Shown piece by piece: positions 33,182 to 45,453 of a stretch of DNA of 64,000 nt. Source of the DNA: Dasypus novemcinctus (taxonomy: Eukaryota > Chordata > Mammalia > Cingulata > Dasypodidae); NCBI RefSeq assembly GCF_030445035.2, contig NC_080696.1:24317661-24381660 (forward strand), written 5' to 3'. A program made the position numbers and the translations under genes. A model generated the notes under the pieces. That model was given only the letters and a program-made list of their open reading frames with translations. It was not told the origin of the DNA and did no database searches. Numbering within the stretch: the first letter of the stretch is position 1; each line of letters opens with the position of its first letter.

Positions 33182-36002
33182 GTGAGTGCCGCCGACCCCG
33201 CAGCGTCCACGTCCGCCGGGGGGCCGGGCTCGCCCCTCTCTGTCCCTTGCCCGCCCGAGGGCCGCGCCTGACACCAGTCGGGCCGAGGCGCAGGAAGGGT
33301 CCCTCCAGCTGACAGATGTGGGGGCGGGGCGTGGGCTGCAGACCCTTTGCTCTCTTCACACCTTACCCCGCCCCCCACGCGCCTCCTCTCCGTACAGTGA
33401 GTCTGAGGTCCAGAGGAAGCGAGGCATCCCCAGTACCCCAGAAAAAGGCCCCGTGCAGCACGTGCACATGGGCTTGGGGTCTCGGCAACCCTGTCGGCTC
33501 TATCAGGGAATTTCTTCCAGGAGAACAGCCCTGGGGTGGGACTGCCCCGCACACCCCAAACACATCCTCTTAAAGCATCCGCCAAATGCACCCCGAGATC
33601 ATTCCCTTAGCGCCTTCCTCGGCGTTAGCCGCTTACCCAAGCCTGGCCGGGCACTCCCACCGGCGATCCGGGCGAAGGTGGGGGCAGGAGACCGGTGCGG
33701 GCTGGAGCCCTTACCCTGGCCTCCTAACGCCCAGGCCGAGTCCGCAGCAGGACCCTTCCCCCGGGAGTCCGGGCTCGGCAAGGGTTCGTGTGCCCCGCAG
33801 TTCCTGGGCCCTGGAATTTTGGCAGGCTTTCCGGGCGGTTGCTAACTGTGCGTTTCCGTGATGGCTGCGGAGTCGGTGCTTCCTTCTCCTCCCCCTTTTG
33901 TTTTTCTGCAGCAGCTTGTGGGAAAGAGGGGGGCTGGAACCGGGCCTGGGCAACTTGATGTGTTGAAAGGGAGTGAACTCAATAATTGCAGGGAATTGAG
34001 GGCTGTTTTGGGCTACGCTTGGTTAGGGAAATAAGGTATTTATTTAGTGTGTCTGCTAAAGCAGGAGGGGTCAGAAGCTTGGGGAAGGAGCCCTCAGAGA
34101 AGTCTCTCGTCTTTGAGGTTCCCACACCTTCCTTGGAAGAACTTTATTTGGGTTAATGTTAAGGAAGGTTAAGTAATTGTTACTTCTTGAAAAGAATTTG
34201 CAAAAAACTTTTGTCTGTGGTACAAAAGCACAAAATACATTAGAGAAAAGTCACTGATGGTCCTTGTTACTCTTCACCATGTTAAAATATAGGTGTATTT
34301 CAGATTTTTCCATTCCTAAATGTACCAGCACATTAAAAGACACATTGATATTGTATATACAACTTTGCAACTTTCCTGTTTCATTCATGTACATCTTTAA
34401 CATTTTCACAGCTTTCCAACTAGGAAATCTGCCGTCACTCTCTTTGATGGTTTTCAGTTTGATAGGAATATCATAGTTTGGGAGAGCCCCCTGCTGCCAG
34501 TAGTTTTGCTCTGCACCATGGAACGTTTTGTACTTTCTACTGTGCTAAGGCACCCTCAGTTCTGCAGCCAGTTTACTAAGACTTGATTTGCAGCCTCCAA
34601 CTGGGCACTGAGTGTTTGCTTCATTGATGGTATTTTAGAGCATTTTAAAAGGCATTAAAATATATTTAATAATAGCTAAGAATGAGATCGATTGCATTTC
34701 CAAACTTATTCTGGGGCACATTCATTTTTCAAATAGAGGTGTAGAAGGGACAAATTTGTTAGAAACCCAAGTAAGCCTCTTCATACTTAGTATGCACGAC
34801 AGCTAAAAAAGAAGCGACACCAAATGGCTGGACCAGGTTATTGCCGCAAGGGTTTGGGGTGATTTTGCCAGGCAAGCTGGCTCAATCATCCCCAATGTTC
34901 TGCTAATGCTCCGATTTGCTGCATTGTTTTTATTATCCGTGCCTTAGACAGACAAGGGAGCTGCCATCACCGTGTATTGAAGGACATTTCCCTGGCCGGG
35001 AAGGGACACAGCTCCAACCCTGGGCTCCTGTTGTGTTTTTGTGTACTTAGATCCTGAAAAGCCTGGTCATGGGCTTATTAAGGAAATAACCTTTCCAGAA
35101 CGCATTGTCCCTCTAAGGAAACAGCTTCCTTGATCTGGAGTGCAAGGCCTGATTTTTGATTGTCCATTTTGGTGGCTGTGAGAAAAAACCTTTCTCTTTT
35201 ATAGAAACCACACAACAGTAAATGGAAGGTTTCTGTGTGCTTCGTCCTGGCTAATTGATTTTGAAGATAAGCTCATCTCCTTTCTCTGCAGTTACACACA
35301 GTTACACACTTGCTCCTAGTGGACCAGAGACAAGCCCCGCAAGGATCAGAATCTGGGGCAGGGTTGGGGGAGGGGTTGAGAGGTAGCTTATGCCAAGCTC
35401 TAGAACTGACCTCGGTCAGACTGTGATAGCATGACCATCTATACTTAATAAATTAGAGTGCTTTTATTTATTATTTTGGTCTTGTAAAAATTCAGACAAG
35501 TCCTTATTATTGGAAATTTTTGAAAATGAAGATTAGACAAAAGAAAAAATTATCTGTAATCTCACCACCTAGTGGATTTGAACACTCTGTATTGCAGATC
35601 TTTTTTTCTCTACTGATAGAAACAATTTTTTTTTTACACACAATGGTATTGTACTGTTTCATAACTCTGTTAGTGCTTATTTTTGGCAATAACAGAACCA
35701 ATAAAACCTCAGTGTGTACAGAGGAAGATTTTTCAGGCAACCTCCTGGCAAATCAGCAAGTCAAACAATCTGGTTAAAACTGAGAGGTTTACTTGACAGA
35801 AGGCTTTTCACGAATTCTTGAAAGCGACTGCAAGTTCAGGAGCGAAGTCCAGGGTGAAACTTCAGAACCTGGGAACTCAGCACTAAACACAGGAACCGAA
35901 AAGAACCAGACAGTCCTGGCTTTGCCATTCAGTCTGTATGACTGTGGCTTGGGTGGATTTCTTAACCTTTCTTGCCCTTTGTATTGTCATTTTTAAAATG
36001 AG

Positions 36003-36371
36003 TTGGGAAACGGACTTGGCCCAGTGGTTAGGGCGTCCGTCTGCCACATGGGAGGTCCGCGGTTCAAACCCCGGGCCTCCTTCACCCGTGTGGAGCTGGC
36101 TCATGTGCAGTGCTGATGCGTGCAAGGAGTGCCGCGCCACACAGGGGTGTCCCCTGCGTAGGGGAGCCCCACGCGAAAGGAGTGCGCCCCGTAAGGAGAG
36201 CTGCCTAGCACGAAAGAAAGTGCAGCCTGCCCAGGAATGGCGCTGCCCACACTTCCCGTGCCGGTGACCACAACAGAAGCGGACAAAGAAACAAGACGCA
36301 GCAAATAGACACAGAGAACAGACAACGGGGGAGGGGGGAGAATTAAATAAATAAATAAATCTTTAAAAACA
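36003..36371 (+). mobile_element. DAS-III-type SINE with internal deletion
   Basis: It has a near-consensus head (acttggcccagtggttaggg, ggttcaaaccccggg) and body. The segment between 'gccgcacacacgg..' and 'ttcccgtgcc' is missing: it reads 'cccacacttcccgtgcc'. The tail is aattaaataaataaataaat. Target duplication: aaaatgag (35995-36002 and 36372-36379). The copy at 62922 has the same deletion. Confidence 0.9.
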
Positions 36372-36813
36372 AAAATGAGGAGAACTGAGCTAAGTAATCC
36401 ATTTCTCAAGTCCCTCATCATTTATCCAAAATGAAATTGAGGATGCTTAAACAAGATATGGTAAAGGTAAAATTAATAGAAGTAATGAAAGAGAAAGTTG
36501 GGGTGAGACAGTAAAGATAGGGAAACAGTTTAATTCAAGTACAGACAGGACACAAAAAATGCAGACTCTAATAAGTTCTGGCAACAAAGCAAATGGCACA
36601 TGTGCCCAGTTATGCAAGTCATAGAATCTCTGATAATTTCTAGATTGCATAGGTGTGAGATTTCTATGGTGGAACTTGGTAAGGCAAATATGCCATGTGG
36701 CCAGCAGCTGTCTCCAGGCATCCTGCAACAGATGGAATAGTTTACTGTGGTTCTTTCCTATAAGCTTATGGCACAATCTCGGTGGCAAATTAAGTAAAAG
36801 CAGCTCCACTTCT

Positions 36814-37268
36814 TTTTTTTAAAGACTTATTTATTTATTTATTTCCCCTCCTTCCCCTCCTCCCCACCAGCTGTTTTTGCTATCTCATTTTCTTTCCTCT
36901 AGGATTCACTGGGATTCCATCCTGGAGACTCCTGATGTGGAGAGAGGTTCCTTGTCAATTGTACCACCTCAGTTCCTGGTTTCTGCAATGCTTCACCTTC
37001 ACTCTCCCCTTGTCTCTCTTTTGTTGCATCATCATCTTGCTGCGTGATTCACTTGCATGGGGCACTGGATCACGGTGCAGACACTTGTGCTTATCATGCA
37101 GGCACTCATGTGGGTGCTGGCTCACCATATGGGCACTCAAGCAGACACTGGCTTGTTGCACAGGCACACTTTCCCTTCTTTTTTCTCACCAGGAGTCCAC
37201 AGGGATTGAACCCAAGTCCTCCCGTACGGTAGGTGGAAGCTCTATCACTTGAATCACATCTGCTTCCC
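36814..37268 (-). mobile_element. tRNA-derived SINE, reverse, diverged
   Basis: It runs from a T-rich reversed tail (aaagacttatttatttattt) to an inverted tRNA-like head at 37190-37268 (gattgaaccc ... gaatcacatctgcttccc). The body differs from the DAS-III copies, with degenerate 'caggcactcatgtgggtgctgg' repeats. It is probably an older or separate subfamily. Confidence 0.65.
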
Positions 37269-37728
37269 TCAGTTTACTTCTAATACCATAATAGTGATGA
37301 GTACAGTTAAAATCTTTGGGTTTCCTGGACCCAGGAGTTAAAAGATTACCTAGAGCAATGGTTTGCAACCCTAGCTACCCTGTGACTCCCACTTCTGAGA
37401 TTTTGCTGTAGCTAGTTTGCAGGAGCCAGCCTTTGGCATCTTTGTCACAGTCCCAGTTGTTCTTATGTGGTCTCCTTGTCCAGGTGAGTTGACCCATACT
37501 GTGTGCAGACTTCCCTGACACCAGAAATCTCAAAAGTTACTTTCTCTGGCTGGAAGCCAATGGTGGGCAGATATCTTGTGTTGCTGCTAAGCAAGCAGAT
37601 GGCATGGTTCCTCCATCATTTTGTCAAAAGAAGAATCCTAACCAGGGAGTACAGTGCCTTCTGGTGGAAGTTGGTTCTGGCCTTGGCTGTCCCAGGTGCC
37701 ATGAGTAGCTGCAGGGACCTGCTGTATC

Positions 37729-38092
37729 TTTTTTTTTTTTTTTTTATTCCTACCCCCACCCCAGGATGGCTCCCTTGTCTGTCTGTTTGATGTCTGCTAG
37801 TCTTTAGGAGGCACCAGGAACTGAACCTGGGACCTCCCATGTGGGAGGCAAGTGCCCAACCACTTGAGCCATTTCTGCTCCCTGCTGGTTGCAATATCTG
37901 CTCATTGCGGTGGTTGCAACATCTATTCATTGTGGCTTCTGCTCATTGCAGCAATTGTGGTGTCTGCTGGTTGTGGCATCTGCTGGTTACGGTGTCTGCT
38001 TATCTTTTTTAGGAGGCACTGGGAACCAAACCTGGGACCTTCCATGTGGGAGGCAGGTGCCTACTTGGTTGAACCACATCTGCTCCCCACAC
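37729..38092 (-). mobile_element. DAS-II-type SINE, reverse, two units
   Basis: A long T-run is followed by two inverted tRNA-like units (about 37805-37880 and 38013-38088) separated by a degenerate 'tgctcattg/tgctggttg' array. The flanks ctgtatcttt (from about 37721) and ctgcatcttt (from about 38092) look like a target duplication. Confidence 0.78.
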
Positions 38093-38164
38093 TGCATCTT
38101 TATGAACCATTGTAATTCACCTCACTTCTGCCTTCCACTGGGACCTCATTCCAGCTGGCACCCA

Positions 38165-38300
38165 ACGACTGAGCCACATTGGCTCCCCTGTGTTGATGTT
38201 TTTCATTTGTTTGCTTGTTGAGGCATGGGAACTGAACCTGGGACCTCCCATGTGAAAGCAGGCACTCAACTGCTTGCAGATGCACACATCTGCTCCCCCC
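38165..38300 (-). mobile_element. Short tRNA-derived SINE, reverse
   Basis: An inverted unit carries 'gggaactgaacctgggacct', 'gcaggcactcaactgcttg' and 'catctgctccccc', with part of another unit just upstream (gagccacattggctcccc). The ends are approximate. Confidence 0.6.
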
Positions 38301-38320
38301 TGCCTGTTTCTAAATGCTAT

Positions 38321-38739
38321 ATATATTTTTAAAGATTTATTTATTTATTTCACTCCCCTTGCACACCCCGCTGCCCCGGTTGTCTGTTCTCTGTGTCTAT
38401 TTGCTATGTCTTCTTTTGTCTGCTTCTGTTGTTATCAGCGACATGGGAATCTGTGTTTCTTTTTGTTGCGTCATCTTGTTGTGTCAGTTCTCCGTGTGTG
38501 CGGCACCATTCCTGGGCAGGCTGCACTTTCTTTCGCGCTGGGCAGCTTTCCATACGGGGCGCACTCCTTGCACGTGGGGCTCCCCTATGCGGGGACACCC
38601 CTGCGTGGCACGGCACTCCTTGCGCGCTTCAGCACTGCGCATGGGCCAGCTCCACACGGGTGAAGGAGGCCCGGGGTTTGAACCGTGGACCTCCCATGTG
38701 GTAGATGAATGCCCTAACCACTGGGCCAAGTCCACCGCC
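38321..38739 (-). mobile_element. DAS-III-type SINE, reverse
   Basis: It runs from the reversed tail (ttaaagatttatttatttat) to the inverted head (taaccactgggccaagtcca). Flanks tctaaatgctat (38309-38320) and tctaaatgatat (38740-38751) differ at one base. Confidence 0.88.
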
Positions 38740-38759
38740 TCTAAATGATATTTTAAACG

Positions 38760-40340
38760 TTATTTTACATAATTTCAGACTTGTTAGAGGCCAAATTGTA
38801 CACACATAAGTGGTTAAAGTAGGGAATTTTGTGTTATATATACGTTATCACAATAAAAGATTTGTTAAAGTTCCAAGAATAATACAAAGAATTCCCATAT
38901 ATCCTTCACCCAGATTCCCCAGATATTAAACATTTTAAGTCATTTTATATCCATTTCTCTATATAAATGAACTTTTTTTCCGAACCATTTGAGAGTAGCT
39001 TGCAGACTTGATACTTTTTGACCCTGAAAAACTACAGTATGTGCTCTTTCTTTTTTTTCATTATCTTTTTTTTAAAGATACATAAATCACACAAAATGTT
39101 ACATTAAAAAATATAAAAGGTTCCCATATACCCTACTTCCCACACCCCCACTCCTCCCACATTGACAACTTCTTTCATTAGTGTGGTACATTCATTGCAT
39201 TTGATGAGTACATTTTGGAGCATTGCTACACAGCATGGATTATAGTTTATGTTGTAGTTTACACTCTCTCCTAGTCCATTCAGTAGGTTATGGCAGGATA
39301 TTTAATGTCCTGCATCTGTCCCTGCAATATTGAGGAAAACTCCAAATCCCAAAAATGCCCCAATATCACACCTTTCTTTCCCTCTCCCTGCTTTCAGCAG
39401 TTCCTATGGCCACTGTTTCCACATCAATGATATAATTTCTTCCATTGGTAGAGTCACAATAATTCTATAGTAGAATACCAGTAAGTCCACTCTCATCCAT
39501 ATTATATTCCTCCATCCTGAGGATACTGGGATGGCAGATGTCCACTCCACCTTCTAAATCGAGAGGGGGCTTAGATCCCACATGGTTAATGGATGGAATT
39601 CTCCTGCTTGCAGCTGTAGACACACTCAATTCCCTAGTGTGGTGGTTGACCATTCTCACCTCCCTGTTAGTTGACCTGGGTGAGTCCGACAAGCCAGAGA
39701 GTAGGTGTTGCAACTCTGCTGAGCCTCAAGGCCCAGCTTGCACATAGACAGTTCAGAGATTCAAGTCTCCTGAGCATACACAAACCCCAGTGCCAACCAC
39801 AGGTTCAGTAAAAGTGATAGAAGAGGCATGAGTAGAAGGTCACATCTGAGTCCAACTCTACCACACTCAGGAGCACAAATTCCAAAGTAGGGCCCACTGG
39901 CAAGGCACTGAACTGCAGAGCCATCTGCCATGACTGTAGGACCTGAGTGTCTCTGTAGCCCTCAGGAGCACCACTACCTAGGGTTGTATCTACTTTGACT
40001 ATCTCTGGGATCCTGCTGAGATTTGCATAAGCGTGACCCCCCTAATGACTTCCTGACTCATTTTGAAGTCTCTTAGCCATATAAATTTATTTGTCTTTAC
40101 CATTTCCCCCTTTTATTCAAGGTCTTTTTTTAGTTGCATCACCAGCTGGTTGCTTGGTAGTAATCCCTGTGCGCCAGGGAGGCTCATCCCTGGGAGTCAT
40201 GTCCCATGCTGGGGGGAAGATAATGCATTTACATGCTGAGTTTGGCTTAGAGTGGCCACATTTGAACAACATGGAGGTTCTCAGGAGGTAACTCTTAGGT
40301 ACCTTGCAACTCTAGGCCTAGTTGAAATTTCAAGCACCCA
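38760..40340 (-). mobile_element. L1 3'-UTR-type repeat, reverse
   Basis: From about 39050, 'gttacattaaaaaatataaa' is followed by 'ggttcccatataccctac'. It continues through 'tccactctcatccatattat' to 'catttacatgctgagtttgg'. The same family occurs sense at 13060-13560 and in shorter reversed pieces at 53.7 and 58.9 kb. An adjoining older piece (38760-39040) resembles the 7.6 kb fragment. No gene is present. Confidence 0.6.
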
Positions 40341-40355
40341 GGCTCATAAGCATAG

Positions 40356-40886
40356 TGTAGGAGTTTGATATTATTGATGAATTCCAAAAAGAAAAATTGG
40401 GTTATGTTTGTAAACTGATCTTTTCCTCTGGGCATGTGCGATTATACTGGATTCAGAGGTTTACTGGATTCAGAGGTTTACTTGATTACATAATCAAAGT
40501 AAACCTCTTTTGTCAGTAGGGCGTTGAGTCCCCACCCTTTGGTGGGTGGGGACTCGCAGATAAAAGGAATGACAAAAGACAGAGTTGGAGGGGTTCTTAA
40601 TGTTGGAATTTTTATGTTGGAGTTTGATGCTGAAGCCTTAAGCTGGATCCCCGGGAAGTAAGCACGTAGAAGAAAGAGAAGCAAGCCCCAAGAAGGAAGG
40701 AACCCAGGAAGCCTGAAACCTTGCAGATGTCGGCAGTCATCTTGCTATTTGAAAATAGACTGGTGAGGAAGTAAGTTATTCTTTAGGGTCTGGTATCTGT
40801 AAGCTCCAACCCCAAATAAATACCCTTTATAAAAACCAACGAATTTCTGGTATTTTGTGTCAGCATCCCTTTGGCTGACTAATACA
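40356..40886 (+). mobile_element. MaLR-like solo LTR with perfect TSD
   Basis: It starts tgtaggagtttgatattatt and ends ggctgactaataca. The flank catag is identical at 40351-40355 and 40887-40891. It contains a poly(A) signal (ccaaataaataccc) near 40815. The ctaataca end resembles MaLR-type LTRs. It contains a small tandem duplication and hairpin (40446-40507) absent from sister copies. Confidence 0.78.
40446..40507. repeat. 17-bp tandem duplication and hairpin in LTR
   Basis: actggattcagaggttt occurs at 40446-40462 and again at 40463-40479, followed by a partial third unit. gaggtttacttgatta (40473-40488) pairs with taatcaaagtaaacctc (40491-40507) with one bulge and a 2-base loop. Confidence 0.88.
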
Positions 40887-41794
40887 CATAGTCATCAGTA
40901 TCATGGGCTCATCATTGGACCATCCTTCTTCACTGGTCTTTGCCCTTGTATTTGGGGGATTGTTGCTCCTCGCTACTTCAATGAGGTTTTACACTCCATG
41001 ACATGTGAGGTCTAACAATTCTATCATTTTACTGCATTTTACGTTTTCAGGATTGACCTTGAGCAGACAGACTAGTGTCTGGTCCTAGGTACTGGAACAT
41101 GTGAAAACATGTGAAAGGGCCTTGTTTCAATCCATTTTGAGAGAAAAAATCTGCCTGTCACTCATGGGAAGCCAGTTCCCCTGGCCCCTAATCCTAAAAG
41201 AGAGTGCCTGTTTGTGACTCTGAGGTTGGAAGCTCAGGAGATGTGGTGACAATATGTAATATTCAGCATCCTTACTAGCCAATACAGTAGTAGTTTTATA
41301 AATTGTCCTGGGAGTGACGGTCCCCAAGCACCCCCAGAGGAAGCTTCTGGAAGCTGAGCACCTAGACCACATTCAGTGTGGTCTTCCCTTGTGGAAACTG
41401 AGTTGTAGCCAAATGGAGTGTCCTACCCAGGCTAGGCATCAATGCATGGGGGAAACCAGGAAAGGGGGTGGGGGGGGGTGGGCAATCTGCCATGGGAGCA
41501 ACCTGTTCCCACTTCCCTGCCACCCAAGGCAGCTTGCCTGTCAGCAAGACATACCATCTTGGATGGGATCTAAATGGGCTGAGTCTCCTGGGTATAGGAT
41601 CTCTCTGTCATGTCAGGTTCTTTCTTGGCTTGAACTGATATAAAAATGATGCTGGTTTGGAAGAGTTTTAGAACCTTTAGGTGTAAAGAGCAAGGGAGTG
41701 TAGAAGCTGAGCCAGGAGACTCCTTATCTCAATAATGTGCAGAGCTACAGTTCTCCTTTCTCTACACCATTACTAAGCTCACCTGGCTGTGGCA

Positions 41795-42201
41795 TGTTGT
41801 GTCATGTACCCCAATTTAGACATGTCCCTGTGGGTGGGATCCCACTGTAAATAGGACCTCTTGAAGTAGTTATTTTTAGTGAAGGTGAGAGGGGGAGTTC
41901 AATCTGGATGACTGGAGGCCTTTGAAGGAAAAAGGCCCCGGGAAGGAGCAGGAAGTCCATGCGGGAAAGGGAAAAGGAGAGGACCTTGCCATGTGTCAAG
42001 GCCAGAGAGGCAAGCCAGGGAACCCCGAGGATTATCTACAGCCAGCACTAGAACCCTCCAATCTTTGGGGAGAAAGCAGGTCTTGCTGATATCTAGATTT
42101 TGGATGACTTCTAGGCTCAAAACGCTGAGTCAATGAGTTCTTATTGTTTAAGCCAAAACCAGTTTGTGGCATTTGTGATAGCAGCTCAGAAAACTAAGAC
42201 A
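41795..42201 (+). mobile_element. MaLR-like LTR, older
   Basis: It starts tgttgtgtcatgtacccc and ends gaaaactaagaca. The wording (tgggtgggatcccactgt; ttgtttaagccaaaaccag) parallels the LTR ending at 60348. No clean target duplication is seen. Confidence 0.55.
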
Positions 42202-43737
42202 GTTTTTGGTACCAGAAAGTGGGGTGCTACTATTATAAATAACTAAAAATGTGGATGTGGCCTTGAAATTGGATAATGGGTAGAGACTGGGAGAAAAATT
42301 TTAAGGTGCATGATAGAAAAAGCCTATATTGCTTTGAAACATGAACGTTAAAGGTACTTCGTTCAGGTGAGGACTTGGATAGAAATGATGAATGCGTTAT
42401 TGGAAACTGGAGGAAAGGCAATCCTTGTTATAAAGCGGCAGAGAACTTGGTGAAAATATGTTCCGATGTCGGATGGAAGGTGGAACATGTAATACCACCC
42501 ATTGTGTGGTAGCTGTTAGAGCAACCCTGGCAAGCTACAGCACTGTTAGAGGAACAGGTCCATTCTGGGCAAGTTAGAGTCCACACCTGGACTAGGTGGT
42601 GAGGTTCGAAGCTGCTGAAGAGGGTGGTCGGAAGCTGTGTGTTCTTTATCACTGCCGGGTCCTTGGCTGGCATTCCCTTGCAAAGGTGAGCTTCTGTGCC
42701 TTTCGTGCACATGGGGAGTGCCCTAAGGGTAAAGTAGAGAGAACTGGAGCTCATGAATGACAAATATCCTACTAAAGAAAGAAATTATTTGAGAAGTGTC
42801 AGGCAGTGTGACCAACTGAATTACTTAGGTGACACGGCTCCATTCTGGGCCTGTAAGTGGGCCCGCCGAGGCTGCTGGTCGGCCATCATCCACGGTCTCT
42901 GCGGTGAGGTCAGTGGTGCAAGTGTGACCAGCGGCCTGAGGGTCATCTACCTTGAGGTGCAAAGTGAGGGTACCCATAGCATCTTCGCTGGTGACAGTGG
43001 AAGGTGAGCTCTGTATTCTGGGGAAGGACAGGTAAGTTTAGCTTAATAATTAGAATAGGCAAGTTACTCATTCTTTTGGCAGAAATCCATGGAAGCATTT
43101 AAAATGGAATGTGTTTGGGAAAGGTTTGCCTGGGGGTTCCTGATTTGGCACCCAGAGGCTTGTACTGCCAAACAGTCACAACAAAGTGTACTTTTGAGTG
43201 TGGCCCTAGAGCACTTCTGGTTTTCCTTTCTTCACTGGTTCTCTTGGTGATGTCTTTGTTTTGCTGCCCTGAGTACTGTTGGAAAAGCTCTTTCCTTTTC
43301 CTGCAGGGCGAATGTCTGAATAGAACCTTCTGTTACTCAAACACTCTAATTAAAAATCCCTTTCGTGAGGGAGAAGAGAAATAGGGAGATCTCTATAGGC
43401 AGGATTCTGTTAATTAATCTCAGTTGTGTAAAGAGCAAAGCAAGGCCTTACCTGTTGGACTGGAACTCCTTCTCTGGAGTTAGAACTCATTAGCCCCTCA
43501 GGTTCCTTTAGAAGGTTGATGTATGGGTAATACTTCCTCCGTGTGTGACCTTTTTTGTGATGTTGGCTGTTAGTTTGGGCTTTGCAGGTAATATATAAGC
43601 CCAATTTTTTTTTTCTTAAAGAAGAGGCAGAAGAGATGGTGGGGTGGGTGTAGTGTTCTCAGAGAGGTGAGATGAATTGCCCAGGGCACCCAGCTAGCAG
43701 GGGAAGGTAGGACGTCTAGATTTGCTTCAAAACAATC

Positions 43738-43930
43738 CAGTGGCAGGAGCAGATGTAGCTCAAGTGATTGAGTGCCTACTTCCCACATACAAGGTCCTAA
43801 GTTTGATCCCCAGTACCTTCTAAAAACAAACAACAAACAAAAAAACCACAAAACCAACTTGGGAGAGCCCATGTAGCTCAGTGGTTGAGCGCCGGCTTCC
43901 CACGTATGAGGTCCCAGTACCTGAAAAAAA
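43738..43930 (+). mobile_element. Two short DAS-I-type SINE units
   Basis: Two tRNA-like units in the same direction (about 43745-43825 with gtagctcaagtgattgag, and about 43862-43920 with gtagctcagtggttgagc) are each followed by an A-rich tail. The second lacks most of its B-box region. They may be a dimeric copy or two insertions. Confidence 0.72.
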
Positions 43931-44505
43931 AAGCGTGGTGAGCAGGAGAGTATACATGAATTTAAACTTATAAGTAAATACAAGTCTTTCATCTTCTGTG
44001 GACTGTTTTTTTTTCTTTTTTTCTTTTTAAATAATACTAGCTTGAGGGGAAAGTTCAAACTTGACAAAGATTGTTCTAGGCAAAATACAGATAATTAAAA
44101 TGAAATCCAACATTTAGAATTTTCTGCTAAGAAGGCTACTTCTACTTTAGTGACCATGGTGGGTAGATAGCCCAGGAAGAGGTTGGATTGCTACAAAAGT
44201 ACAAAAGGCAGAATGGCCCTGCTACATGCCAGGCACCCTTCTAAACAATCCACCTGCATAAGCACCTGTGCAGTTCAGAGCCACCCTCTCAGGCAAGGAC
44301 TGCCATTATGGCCCGTGTTATTAATAGAATTAAGGAAACTGAGGCATAGCCAGGTTGTGCCCCTTGCCTAAGGTCACTCAGCTTCCGAGTGGCAGAGCTG
44401 GAACCCCTACAGGCTTGCCCCAGTTGACAGGAATTATGTCAGAGAACACTGTGGGGTTATCATCAGCCAAATTGAGAATGGGAGAAGCTGCAGTGTCATC
44501 AGAGT

Positions 44506-44720
44506 TGGTGTCTAGGTTCTTGGCTTCAGTCACGAGACAGAATTCAAGGACGATCCACAGATTAATCAGGCAAGGAAAGAATTTATTGGGGAGTAAAGCA
44601 AGAGAACAGAAGTATACCTTCAGAGTGGAAGGCGGGCATTCTTAAGGGAGAGAAACGCAAAGTTCTGCCTTGAGGTCCCCTATTTTATGGGGGTACAGAA
44701 CTCTACTCTTCCCAGTCTTG
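44506..44720 (-). mobile_element. Possible ERV1-like LTR fragment, reverse
   Basis: 'tgtctaggttcttggcttca' and 'aagaatttattggggag' resemble the start of the reversed ERV1-like LTRs at 52951 and 56576. It fades out by about 44720. This is a low-confidence fragment. Confidence 0.4.
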
Positions 44721-44966
44721 TTAGAATTCTGCATGTGTGTATTCACGCATATACACACATACACATCCTTTTTTAAGTCCTTTAAAAATTTTTTAGTTTG
44801 AAATAATTGTAGATTTACAGAGAGTGGCAAAGATGGTATAAGATTTTCCATATACCCTTAATCCTGCTTCTCCTAATGATAGGGTATTGCATAACCATAG
44901 TTCCATAATCAAACTAAGAAATTAACATCAGTTCAATACTTTATTCAGATTTTGCCAGTTTTTCCT

Positions 44967-45425
44967 TGTATTAGTCAGTGTTCTCTTGGGAAACAGAACC
45001 TACAGGATGTATGTATATGTATTATGTAAATATTATGAGAATTTTTTATTAGAAATTAGCTCACACGACTGTGGGGATGGGCAAGTCCAAATTCCATAGA
45101 GCAGGTCACAAGCTGGCAACTGCACTGAAGGTTTTCAGTGAATTCTTAAAAGCTGGCTAGCTGAAATAGAGGTGGAAAGTCTTCCTTCTGACTGTTGAAA
45201 TTATTAGTTTGCCCTTTAAGTCCTTCAGCTAATTAGAGGAGACTTCTCTCATTGTTGAAGGCATTCTCCTCTTTTGATTGTAGATGTAATCAGCCATAGA
45301 TGCAGTTAGCTTACTGATGACTTAAGTCCACAAAATGTCCTCACAGTAACAATCAGGCCAGTGCTTGCTTAACCAAACAACTGGACACTGAAACCTGGCC
45401 AAATTGATATCTCCTTAAACCATAC
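44967..45425 (-). mobile_element. LTR-like element, reverse
   Basis: It starts tgtattagtcagtgttctc and runs through 'cacaagctggcaactgcact' to 'acctggccaaattgata'. It is the same family and orientation as 23128-23529. The end is approximate. Confidence 0.55.
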
Positions 45426-45453
45426 TTAATCTCTAAATAAAAACAGTAACAGT

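Larger units (their letters stand above)
32640..33450 (+). promoter_or_regulatory. PYGB: PYGB CpG island and TATA-less promoter
   Basis: G+C- and CpG-dense sequence surrounds PYGB exon 1. Upstream of the ATG at 32939 are at least five ccccgcccc-type GC boxes (about 32720-32815), a known Sp1/KLF recognition form, and no TATA box. This fits a housekeeping-like CpG-island promoter with dispersed start sites. The exact start site cannot be read from sequence. Confidence 0.8.

Noticed and set aside
32543-33274. Minus-strand 243-codon frame over the PYGB promoter and exon 1
   Set aside because: It is low-complexity Arg/Gly/Ala-rich translation of a CpG island, antisense to PYGB exon 1. Long stop-free frames are expected at this composition.
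33186-33845. Plus-strand 219-codon frame just after PYGB exon 1
   Set aside because: It lies in the G+C-rich start of intron 1, matches no family I know, and runs across a strong gtgagt donor context. It is read as chance.
36018-36075. tRNA-like A and B boxes suggesting tRNA genes
   Set aside because: They are SINE heads: each is followed by a long body and A-rich tail and flanked by target duplications, and none folds as a complete tRNA with an intact acceptor stem by eye.
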